Source of the DNA: Alcaligenaceae bacterium
GTDB lineage: Bacteria > Pseudomonadota > Gammaproteobacteria > Burkholderiales > Burkholderiaceae
Reading direction: 5' to 3'
Assembly: GCA_947372575.1 (NCBI GenBank)
Contig: CANBUF010000189.1
Span: 1-5,065 of the forward strand
Length of the DNA: 5,065 bases
Made by a program: the position numbers and the translations under genes. Below the pieces are notes generated by a model. The model had not been told where the DNA came from and searched no databases. It saw nothing but the letters and a program-made list of their open reading frames with translations. Positions 1-5,065 of the stretch are shown one piece after another (position 1 is the first letter of the stretch; each line of letters opens with the position of its first letter).

Positions 1-1752
1 TGCGCGCGCAGGCATTAAAAATGAAAAGCGCTGCCGGTAGGCTGTTTCAAATGATTGGATCATGTCGGCAAGTGTGCCGACATCGACCTCAAGTGCACTA
101 TCGGTGCCTTGATATTTTAGGTGTAGTCGGGTAATGACCTTGATCGCACTCGCATCGACCTGTTGTGCAATTAGCTCCTGTCGGACTTGTTCGGCTAAAG
201 CCTCGCAAGCGGTATGCATCGTTGGCAACAGCTCCTGCGAAAGCACCTGCTCGACAGTTTGCTGACGATGCGCCGAAAGATCCGCCAGACCCATACCGTA
301 AGCTGACAGTACGCCCGCTAAGGGGTGCGCATAAATGGTCGACATGCCAAGTGCATCCGCCACCAGACAGGCATGCTGACCACCGGCACCCCCAAATACG
401 GTGAGCGCGTACTGAGTGACGTCATGGCCGCGCTGGACAGAAATACGCTTAATGGCCTCGGCCATATTGCCCACCGCGATATCGAGAAAACCCTCCGCCA
501 GCCTTTCGGGCGGCATTACCTGCTCTGTTTGACGGGTAATGTCTGCAGCCAGCGCGTTAAATTTCGAGACAACAATGTCCCGATCGAGTTGCTGATTGCC
601 TTCGGGACCAAATACTGAGGGAAAATAGTCCGGCTGAATTTTACCCAGCATCACGTTGCAATCAGTCACTGCGAGTGGCCCGCCGCGACGGTAACAGGCC
701 GGCCCGGGATTCGCACCTGCAGAATCAGGTCCGACACGCAGTCTTGAACCGTCAAAGTGCAAAATAGAGCCACCACCCGCAGCAACAGTATGAATGCTCA
801 TCATGGGTGCACGCATGCGCACACCAGCGACATGCGTTTCGAATTCACGTTCAAACTCGCCGGCATAATGCGATACATCGGTTGAGGTGCCGCCCATGTC
901 AAAACCAATGACACGCGTGAAACCTGCCTGTTCGCTTGTGCGAGCCATCCCGACAATCCCGCCTGCCGGGCCCGACAGAATCGCGTCTTTGCCACGAAAC
1001 CGATAAGCATCCGTCAATCCGCCGCTCGATTGCATAAACATAATACGCACACCAGGTAACTCTGCAGCAACCTGATGCACGTAGCGCAACAGAATCGGTG
1101 ACAGATAGGCATCGACTACAGTTGTGTCGCCGCGTGATACGAATTTAATAAGCGGACTCACCTGATGTGAGACAGATATTTGAGTGAAGCCAATTTCTTG
1201 AGCAAGTCGGGCCGCCTCAAGCTCATGGGTAGCATTTCGCCAGGCATGCATCAGGACAATTGCAATGCTGCGTAAACCACTTTCAAAGGCGACCTGCATC
1301 TCTTGGCGTAGTGTTTGCGCATTCAGCGGCATGACCACCGAGCCGTCGGCACCCAGACGTTCCTGTGCCTCAATCACCTGTGAATACAACATCTCGGGTA
1401 AGACGATCTCTCGATCAAACAACCTGGGTCGATTCTGGTAAGCAATACGCAACGCATCACGAAAGCCAAGAGTCGTCACGAGCAATGTCGGTTCGCCTTT
1501 GCGCTCCAGCAAGGCATTAGTTGCCACGGTCGTCCCCATCTTGACAGACTCAATCCGATCTGCGGGGATCACGTCACCGGGGGCGACGCCCAGTAAAAGG
1601 CGTATGCCTGCAACAGCCGCATCACGATACTGCTCAGGGTTCTCAGAGAGCATTTTGGCTGTGTGTAGGGTGCCATCAGGCGCCTGTCCCACAATGTCCG
1701 TAAACGTACCACCGCGATCCACCCAAAATTGCCACACGGCCTGCTGAGTCAT
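1..1752 (-). CDS. 5-oxoprolinase / hydantoinase-A family enzyme, N-terminal part (runs off the left edge)
   Basis: Probable ATP-dependent 5-oxoprolinase, a cytoplasmic enzyme that opens 5-oxoproline (pyroglutamate) to glutamate. The 584 codons from ATG at 1752 to the edge are open without interruption. Seen: an N-terminal hydantoinase-A domain with the phosphate-binding motif DRGGTFTD (residues 12-19) and [15 protein letters not shown] (72-86). A second actin-like/hydantoinase-A domain follows, with SGPAGG (260-265), DMGGTSTDV (285-293), AAGGGSI (324-330), [10 protein letters not shown] (453-462) and [16 protein letters not shown] (476-491). Family knowledge: single-chain 5-oxoprolinases have about 1200-1300 residues, the second half being a hydantoinase-B domain; that half would lie left of the window, either fused or as a separate gene. 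The start was chosen because the DRGGTFTD motif normally begins about ten residues in and no in-frame alternative fits better. The Shine-Dalgarno is weak (AGG about 11 bases upstream). It lies downstream of the TRAP binding-protein gene on the same strand. An N-methylhydantoinase or acetophenone carboxylase relative is the alternative; the WQFWVDRGG beginning favours 5-oxoprolinase. Confidence 0.92.
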   Translation of the reverse strand, partial: MTQQAVWQFWVDRGGTFTDIVGQAPDGTLHTAKMLSENPEQYRDAAVAGIRLLLGVAPGDVIPADRIESVKMGTTVATNALLERKGEPTLLVTTLGFRDALRIAYQNRPRLFDREIVLPEMLYSQVIEAQERLGADGSVVMPLNAQTLRQEMQVAFESGLRSIAIVLMHAWRNATHELEAARLAQEIGFTQISVSHQVSPLIKFVSRGDTTVVDAYLSPILLRYVHQVAAELPGVRIMFMQSSGGLTDAYRFRGKDAILSGPAGGIVGMARTSEQAGFTRVIGFDMGGTSTDVSHYAGEFEREFETHVAGVRMRAPMMSIHTVAAGGGSILHFDGSRLRVGPDSAGANPGPACYRRGGPLAVTDCNVMLGKIQPDYFPSVFGPEGNQQLDRDIVVSKFNALAADITRQTEQVMPPERLAEGFLDIAVGNMAEAIKRISVQRGHDVTQYALTVFGGAGGQHACLVADALGMSTIYAHPLAGVLSAYGMGLADLSAHRQQTVEQVLSQELLPTMHTACEALAEQVRQELIAQQVDASAIKVITRLHLKYQGTDSALEVDVGTLADMIQSFETAYRQRFSFLMPARA

Positions 1753-1769
1753 GCTGTCATGCCTGTAAA

Positions 1770-1798
1770 AATATTCAGAAAAAAGTTACACCTGACAA
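1770..1798 (-). promoter_or_regulatory. Possible sigma70 promoter of the 5-oxoprolinase gene
   Basis: On the minus strand, TTGTCA (1793-1798, 5 of 6 matches to the -35 consensus) is followed after 17 bases by AATATT (1770-1775, 4 of 6 matches to the -10 consensus). Transcription would start near 1763, leaving a leader of only about 11 bases before the ATG at 1752. That would exclude most of the weak Shine-Dalgarno, so either the message is nearly leaderless or the true promoter is further upstream. The call is from pattern alone. Confidence 0.3.
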
Positions 1799-1806
1799 AT
1801 ACGTCA
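1793..1806. promoter_or_regulatory. Inverted repeat TGAC-N6-GTCA, possible operator
   Basis: A perfect 4-bp inverted repeat, TGAC (1793-1796) and GTCA (1803-1806), with a 6-base spacer. It covers the whole candidate -35 box of the 5-oxoprolinase promoter, a place where a bound dimeric regulator would block RNA polymerase. The arms are short and could arise by chance; no regulator gene is visible in the window. Confidence 0.25.
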
Positions 1807-1857
1807 CGCACATTTCACCTACAAGTCACACACACGTCGCACATGTCAGACACACGT
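1803..1857. repeat. Three degenerate 13-bp direct repeats at 20-22-bp spacing
   Basis: Read on the plus strand, the copies are GTCACGCACATTT (1803-1815), GTCACACACACGT (1825-1837) and GTCAGACACACGT (1845-1857). They begin 22 and 20 bp apart, about two helical turns, so they would face the same side of the DNA. They lie in the non-coding gap between the binding-protein and 5-oxoprolinase genes, just upstream of the candidate -35 box. The arrangement resembles an array of activator or repressor sites. Part of the likeness comes from CA-rich low complexity, so the function is inferred only. Confidence 0.45.
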
Positions 1858-1865
1858 GGCATATC

Positions 1866-1883
1866 CAGTGCCGTGCAGTGCCG
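1866..1883. repeat. Short tandem direct repeat CAGTGCCG
   Basis: CAGTGCCG occurs at 1866-1873 and again at 1876-1883, a 10-bp period, about 10 bases past the stop of the binding-protein gene. The GC-rich stretch can fold only into a short imperfect hairpin (GTGC-N6-GCAC) and has no following T run on the minus strand. It is therefore not called as a terminator. Confidence 0.35.
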
Positions 1884-1892
1884 CACAGGGCT

Positions 1893-2939
1893 TTATTTTT
1901 TAACCGTGATCTTTAGGCTCTGGCCAATACTGCGATTGAAGTCAGCCACACACTGCGCTGAACAACGGGCAGCCCAGCGATTTGCTACTTTTTGTGCAGC
2001 GATTTTTTTTACAAACGCCAAATCCGGTGCACTTGGTTTGACAAGAACCATTTTGCCTTTTGGATTGAGAGTGCATGCGCGATTACCAGTCAGACAATCG
2101 TAGGCCAGTTGCGTTTGTGCTGCAGAAAACGCCCAGAGTTTTGTAGTCAGCTCAGTGATGTTGGTCTGCAGGAATTGCTGAACACCTGGATCCAGCTGAT
2201 CCCAGGTTTTTTGATTGACGGCATGGACTTCCTGATTCCACCCCACAGGTAACGCGTAAATATATGTAGCCGCCGTGTACCACTTTGCCAGGTAGGCAGT
2301 CATGGGCACAGCGACCGCGCATGCGAGCTTTTTCTTTTTGAGTGCATCCAGCACCTCGCCAGAGGATACCGTCGTACTGCGCGCACCAAGTGCCTCCATC
2401 AAATCAGCTTGAGAACGCGTCACTGTGCGAACCGTTTTGCCCCTCAAGTCCTGAAGCCCACGAATGGGTACGTTGCAAAAGAGGACTTGAGCGCCAAAAG
2501 GTGAAACCCCCAGCAGCTTGACTTGCTGGGTATTCTCCAGGGTATTGGAGAGTACAGGCATGAAGGATTGGACCAGTCCTCGCGCAGACTTTTCATCCGT
2601 CGCCAGTCCGGCCAGGTCAGGTGCTTCAAAAATAGGATATTCAGTGGCTGAGTAAGAGAGCGGCACGACCCCAAACTCTACAAGACCCTGCTTCATCAGC
2701 CGGAACAAATCGGGGCCCTTGAGACCCATCTCGTCAAAGGCTTTGATTTCGGCAGTCACCTGACCATTGGACTTTTGAGGGATTGTATCGGTCCAGAAAG
2801 GTTGCTCAATGTCCTTATACATCGCGCGCGTACTCAGGCCGCCAATGACCTTGAGCTGTGTGGCGGGCAGGCCTTGCGCCGCAACAGGCAGCGAACAACT
2901 CGCGACCAGGCATGCTGCGATCGTCTTGAACCATTTCAT
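1893..2939 (-). CDS. TRAP transporter substrate-binding protein, DctP family
   Basis: Periplasmic binding protein of a tripartite ATP-independent (TRAP) transporter, which would capture a carboxylate-bearing solute for a DctQ/DctM-type membrane pair. ATG at 2939 gives 348 residues, a usual family length. Residues 1-21 form a signal peptide (Lys2, Lys5, hydrophobic core, V-A-A before Q22). Seen next: the DctP-like segment DLFRLMKQGLVEFGVVPLSY (77-96), then GLQDLRGKTVR (161-171), whose final Arg is at the position of the family's carboxylate-binding arginine, and the C-terminal helical segment with NQKTWDQLDPGVQQFL (241-256). A GTG start 24 bases upstream (2963) is possible but would put eight extra residues before the lysine-rich signal start. 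Six cysteines lie in the mature part (155, 207, 282, 289, 326, 330), probably including disulfides. The sequence V-A-S-C (12-15) also resembles a lipobox. The substrate is not readable; the neighbouring 5-oxoprolinase suggests pyroglutamate. No membrane subunits adjoin it. Confidence 0.9.
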   Translation of the reverse strand: MKWFKTIAACLVASCSLPVAAQGLPATQLKVIGGLSTRAMYKDIEQPFWTDTIPQKSNGQVTAEIKAFDEMGLKGPDLFRLMKQGLVEFGVVPLSYSATEYPIFEAPDLAGLATDEKSARGLVQSFMPVLSNTLENTQQVKLLGVSPFGAQVLFCNVPIRGLQDLRGKTVRTVTRSQADLMEALGARSTTVSSGEVLDALKKKKLACAVAVPMTAYLAKWYTAATYIYALPVGWNQEVHAVNQKTWDQLDPGVQQFLQTNITELTTKLWAFSAAQTQLAYDCLTGNRACTLNPKGKMVLVKPSAPDLAFVKKIAAQKVANRWAARCSAQCVADFNRSIGQSLKITVKK

Positions 2940-2969
2940 ACAATAAATTCCGGCTATAGGCACCGCCCT

Positions 2970-2997
2970 ATTCTACCAATCAGCGCGCCAGACTCAA
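2970..2997 (-). promoter_or_regulatory. Promoter candidate of the TRAP binding-protein gene, extended -10 type
   Basis: On the minus strand, TTGAGT (2992-2997, 4 of 6 matches) is followed after 16 bases by TAGAAT (2970-2975, 5 of 6 matches). TGG immediately precedes the latter, giving an extended -10 element. Predicted transcription starts near 2963 and leaves a leader of about 24 bases, with GGA nine bases before the ATG at 2939 as a modest Shine-Dalgarno. It lies in the 70-bp gap after the ABC ATPase gene, so the binding-protein gene probably has its own message. An ATAGG-N6-CCTAT inverted repeat (2956-2971) overlaps the end of the -10 box and the start point and could be an operator. Confidence 0.5.
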
Positions 2998-3009
2998 CAT
3001 AAATTACAT

Positions 3010-3681
3010 TCAGCGAACAACCTCGCCTGATTTCAGCACAATTTGACGTGTGCAGCGCGCGGCCAGTTTGAGATCGTGTGTGACAAGAATCAATGTCGTC
3101 GCAAACTCTTGATAGAGACTGAACATCAGATCGATAATACGTGCACCGGTGACCTCATCCAGACTCCCTGTTGGCTCATCAGCAAACAGTAAAGCAGGCC
3201 TTTGTACAAAAGCCCGTGCCAAGGAAACACGTTGCTGCTCTCCTCCAGATAAGGTGGCGGGATAATGGTGCATCCGATGCGCGAGGCCGACCTGTTCAAG
3301 CATAGCCTCGGCTGGCTGCCGTGCCTCATGTCCCGCCAGCTCAAGTGGCAACATGACGTTTTCGAGCGCAGTCAGATTGGGCAACAAATGAAAAGACTGG
3401 AAAACAAATCCAACATGTTCAGCCCGAAAAGATGCCCTGCCATCTTCGTCCATAACAAAGAGATCCTGATCGAGCAGTTTGACGGTTCCACAGGACGGTA
3501 AATCCAGCCCTGCCAGCAAACCAAGCAGTGTAGATTTCCCAGAACCAGAGGGGCCCGTGATCGCGACTGACTCGCCTGCGGAGACTGTAAAATTGAGGTT
3601 ATTCAGTATCGTCAGCTGACCCGTGGCATCTGCCACGTGTTTGCTAAGCTCTTTGACTTCTATGGCATTGACACCAGGCAT
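3010..3681 (-). CDS. ybbA: ABC transporter ATP-binding protein, YbbA/LolD-like
   Basis: Cytoplasmic ATPase subunit of the MacB/LolD/YbbA class, which powers FtsX-like permeases rather than solute channels. The 223 residues are a complete single nucleotide-binding domain: Walker [10 protein letters not shown] (43-51), Q-loop Gln95 in FVFQSF, signature LSGGE (144-148) followed by QQR, Walker B LLFADE (164-169), D-loop SLD (173-175) and switch His202 in VTHD. The sequence resembles E. coli YbbA as I remember it, for example [18 protein letters not shown] and LxLAARC. It is divergent from a tesA-like gene, as ybbA is in E. coli. The start at 3681 has GAGAG nine bases upstream and gives the usual YbbA N-terminus. 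Oddities: the ybbP-type permease gene normally following ybbA is absent, since the next gene is a TRAP binding protein behind its own promoter candidate. The start codon also overlaps that of the divergent neighbour. LolD is the alternative name, but the tesA context favours YbbA. Confidence 0.93.
   Translation of the reverse strand: MPGVNAIEVKELSKHVADATGQLTILNNLNFTVSAGESVAITGPSGSGKSTLLGLLAGLDLPSCGTVKLLDQDLFVMDEDGRASFRAEHVGFVFQSFHLLPNLTALENVMLPLELAGHEARQPAEAMLEQVGLAHRMHHYPATLSGGEQQRVSLARAFVQRPALLFADEPTGSLDEVTGARIIDLMFSLYQEFATTLILVTHDLKLAARCTRQIVLKSGEVVR
3622..3637. promoter_or_regulatory. Perfect 7-bp inverted repeat upstream of the esterase gene
   Basis: CGTGGCA (3622-3628) and TGCCACG (3631-3637) are separated by two bases. 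The repeat lies inside the ABC ATPase reading frame, near residues 15-20, and 43-58 bases upstream of the esterase ATG. Because the esterase promoter has to lie inside the neighbouring gene, this symmetric site could be an operator. It may equally be a codon-level coincidence. Confidence 0.25.
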
Positions 3682-3689
3682 GTATACAT
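3679..3689. promoter_or_regulatory. Overlapping divergent start codons within a palindrome
   Basis: CATG at 3679-3682 supplies the ATG of the ABC ATPase on the minus strand (3681-3679) and the ATG of the esterase on the plus strand (3680-3682). It is the left edge of a perfect 10-bp palindrome, ATGTATACAT (3680-3689). Each gene's promoter and ribosome binding site must therefore lie inside the other gene's coding sequence. Confidence 0.6.
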
Positions 3690-4336
3690 TCTCTCGTTAT
3701 CGTCGCGGTCTGCTGGCATCCCTGGGATTGGCATACCTCACTCCCGAATTGTGCCATGCTGCGAATCTGACTCACAACTCCTCCGCTATACGTATTCTAG
3801 TCGTTGGCGACAGTCTTTCTGCCGAGTATGGCTTGCGACGGCATTCAGGATGGGTCAGGTTACTTCAGCAACGTCTGATACAACTACATCCCAACATCGA
3901 GATCATCAATGCCAGTGTCAGCGGCGACACCACAAGTGCTGGGCGTGTAAGACTACAACCCTTGTTGGCCAGACAGCATGTGGACATCGTCATCATTGAA
4001 CTAGGTGCGAATGATGCCTTGCGGGGACTGCCGCTCAACATGAGCCAGGACAACCTGACAGCAATGATCAAACAGTCTGAATCAGCAGGGGCAAAAGTCC
4101 TTGTAACTGGGATGCAGATCCCACCGAACTATGGGCGTGAATACGCTGACGCGTTCAAAAAAATGTACGAACAAGTCACTCAGGCGAATCATGCAACACT
4201 GGTGCCATTCTTACTGCAAGGCATTGCGGATAAACGTGAACTATTCCAGGCAGACGGAATCCACCCAAACGAATCTGCTCAGGCAACCATCATGGAAAAT
4301 GTATTCGGTCCTCTGATGAGCCTGATCAAGACCTAA
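3680..4336 (+). CDS. tesA: SGNH-family arylesterase / lysophospholipase, TesA-like
   Basis: Secreted or periplasmic GDSL-type hydrolase that cleaves acyl esters and thioesters, like E. coli TesA (thioesterase I / protease I / lysophospholipase L1). ATG at 3680 gives 218 residues. All four SGNH blocks are present: GDSLS with nucleophile Ser45 (43-47), Gly82 in SVSGDT, GAND with Asn111 (109-112), and DGIHP with Asp192 and His195 (192-196). The N-terminus (SRYRRGLLASLGLAYL, then ELCHA-AN) is a signal peptide, probably cleaved after Ala27 or Ala28. Its Arg-Arg followed by G-L-L weakly resembles a Tat motif. Upstream in-frame starts exist (ATG 3662, GTG 3623), but they add residues before the signal and lie deep inside the divergent ATPase gene. 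No convincing Shine-Dalgarno precedes 3680 (AGG is only one base away), so the exact start is uncertain. The ybbA-tesA divergent pair is known from many proteobacteria. Confidence 0.92.
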   Translation: MYTFSRYRRGLLASLGLAYLTPELCHAANLTHNSSAIRILVVGDSLSAEYGLRRHSGWVRLLQQRLIQLHPNIEIINASVSGDTTSAGRVRLQPLLARQHVDIVIIELGANDALRGLPLNMSQDNLTAMIKQSESAGAKVLVTGMQIPPNYGREYADAFKKMYEQVTQANHATLVPFLLQGIADKRELFQADGIHPNESAQATIMENVFGPLMSLIKT

Positions 4337-4351
4337 GGACCTCAGAAGTTG

Positions 4352-4369
4352 CCTAGATTATCGTCTAGG
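4352..4369. repeat. Inverted repeat, 6-bp stem and 6-base loop, after the esterase gene
   Basis: CCTAGA (4352-4357) and TCTAGG (4364-4369) flank TTATCG, starting 16 bases after the esterase stop. As RNA it would form a small hairpin, but no U run follows on either strand. It could be a weak stem that protects the 3' end or helps pausing. Confidence 0.35.
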
Positions 4370-4404
4370 GCCCTGATCGAGGAAATTCTGGCTGACGTGC
4401 AAAG

Positions 4405-4444
4405 TTCTGGCAGGTCAGCAAAAAACTTTGGCAGACCTGCAGAA
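4405..4444. terminator. Possible bidirectional hairpin between convergent genes
   Basis: TTCTGGCAGGTC (4405-4416) pairs with GACCTGCAGAA (4434-4444) as an 11-bp stem with one bulged G and a 17-base A-rich loop. It lies midway between the convergent esterase and PpiD-like genes, starting 12 bases past the PpiD stop when read on the minus strand. Position and stem strength suit a shared terminator, but neither side carries a proper T run. Rho-independent ending is therefore uncertain; it may act as a 3'-end stabiliser. Confidence 0.4.
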
Positions 4445-4456
4445 AATATTCAGAAT

Positions 4457-5065
4457 TTAAAGCTTGGCGGCATCAAGATCGCCGTTAATGAGCTTTGTGG
4501 CATCAGGAAGCATTTTGACCTGATATTGCGCACGCAGGACTTTCAGGGCAGCCTGTTCTTCGGCAGCACCCCAGGCCTGCGACAACTGGCCCTGTAACTG
4601 GGCTGACTGTGCAGCATCTGCGGCGGGACCCGGCTCGACTTTTGTCAGCTCTAGAATGGCATAGCCGTCAAAACTCTTGACCCCGGCGAATACTGGGAGT
4701 GCTTTATCAGACATCGACATGACGGATTCAAGTTGTTCGCGCGACAGAGTTTGAGGATTCTGACGTGTCACAACCTGGATCGCCTCGAACCCCTTGGTAT
4801 CAGGCTTAGCTGATTTTTGCAAGATTTCAAGCTGCTTAATACCAGCGTCCTGGGCCGCTGCCGACGCACGCTCATTGGTCACGATCGTGCGAATAAGCGC
4901 AGTCACCTGATCCATTGGAGGGACATGGGCAGAATGGAGCTGTGCAACACGCAACGCAACAATCGTATCCGATGCGAGCTCAATCGCACCTGAGTTCAGC
5001 TTGTCTTTGAGGACCTCGGTCGAAAATGCCATCTGACGGACCTTGGGGTTACCTAGAATGGTTTG
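4457..5065 (-). CDS. ppiD: PpiD-like periplasmic peptidyl-prolyl isomerase/chaperone, C-terminal part (enters from the right edge)
   Basis: The last 202 residues of a probable PpiD, an inner-membrane-anchored periplasmic folding factor that helps newly exported outer-membrane and periplasmic proteins. The frame is open to the right edge (first codons QTILGNPKVRQ). The visible part lies after the parvulin domain. It opens with NPKVRQMAFSTEVLKDK, then has a strand-rich segment on surface-exposed function (SDTIVALRVAQLHSAHVPPM), as in the PpiD/SurA family, and a long helical stretch (DQVTALIRTIVTNERASAAA). A final helical part contains an Ala/Gln-rich run (AADAAQSAQLQGQLSQAW). No catalytic residues can be checked, because the membrane anchor, chaperone N-domain and isomerase domain lie outside the window. 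The family is usually 600-650 residues, so about a third is seen. It is convergent with the esterase gene across a 120-bp gap. The weakness is that this tail is the least conserved part of PpiD, so a related SurA-like protein is possible. Confidence 0.85.
   Translation of the reverse strand, partial: QTILGNPKVRQMAFSTEVLKDKLNSGAIELASDTIVALRVAQLHSAHVPPMDQVTALIRTIVTNERASAAAQDAGIKQLEILQKSAKPDTKGFEAIQVVTRQNPQTLSREQLESVMSMSDKALPVFAGVKSFDGYAILELTKVEPGPAADAAQSAQLQGQLSQAWGAAEEQAALKVLRAQYQVKMLPDATKLINGDLDAAKL

Noticed and set aside
165..1010. Open frames on both strands inside the 5-oxoprolinase gene.
   Set aside because: The minus-strand frame of 584 codons carries all the conserved hydantoinase-A motifs without interruption, so the others are shadow frames.
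1749..1760. A three-codon open frame (ATG ACA GCA TGA, minus strand) whose stop overlaps the 5-oxoprolinase start codon.
   Set aside because: It could suggest translational coupling, but the only Shine-Dalgarno-like AGG is one base from its ATG, too close to work. A frame this short is easily a chance event.
1803..1857. The repeat cluster as a CRISPR array or a CRP site.
   Set aside because: The copies are only 13 bp, degenerate and separated by 7-9 bases, and the TGTGA-N6-TCACA pattern of CRP is not present.
1729..2252. Plus-strand open frames across the gap and the 3' part of the binding-protein gene.
   Set aside because: They overlap the well-supported minus-strand gene, show no recognisable domain and have no clear ribosome binding site; they are shadows of it.
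2940..2963. GTG at 2963 as the start of the TRAP binding protein.
   Set aside because: It would add eight residues before a complete signal peptide that begins M-K-W-F-K, and it coincides with the predicted transcription start, so it has no room for a ribosome binding site.
4337..4597. Plus-strand open frame starting after the esterase stop.
   Set aside because: Most of it lies antisense to the conserved PpiD-like tail and it has no domain or homology I recognise.

Overview
The window looks like ordinary chromosome from a Gram-negative proteobacterium, most likely a betaproteobacterium of the order Burkholderiales (Alcaligenaceae/Bordetella-like). This placement is inference. It rests on three things: a DctP-type TRAP substrate-binding protein sits beside a 5-oxoprolinase; a YbbA-type ABC ATPase is divergent from a TesA-type esterase; and a PpiD-like folding factor lies next door. 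Base composition is close to balanced, coding density is high, and no mobile elements, RNA genes or CRISPR are visible.

Left part (1-2939, minus strand): positions 1-1752 hold the N-terminal 584 codons of a 5-oxoprolinase/hydantoinase-A-type enzyme that runs off the left edge. Upstream of it, across a 140-bp gap, lies a complete TRAP-family periplasmic substrate-binding protein (1893-2939). The pair suggests capture of 5-oxoproline (pyroglutamate) or a related lactam and its ATP-dependent opening to glutamate. No TRAP membrane subunits are visible. The 140-bp gap carries three copies of a degenerate 13-bp motif at 20-22-bp spacing, just upstream of a possible promoter and a TGAC-N6-GTCA inverted repeat. 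The binding-protein gene has its own good extended -10 promoter candidate.

Middle part (3010-4336): ybbA-like ABC ATPase (minus strand) and tesA-like SGNH esterase (plus strand) are divergent. Their best start codons overlap on one CATG tetranucleotide, so there is no intergenic promoter space between them. The FtsX/MacB-type permease usually paired with YbbA is not adjacent.

Right part (4337-5065): a 120-bp convergent gap with two inverted repeats, then the last 202 residues of a PpiD-like periplasmic peptidyl-prolyl isomerase/chaperone (minus strand) that enters from the right edge.

No clearly novel system is present. The points most worth a second look are the regulatory-looking repeats before the 5-oxoprolinase gene, the binding protein without a visible transporter, and the overlapping divergent start codons.
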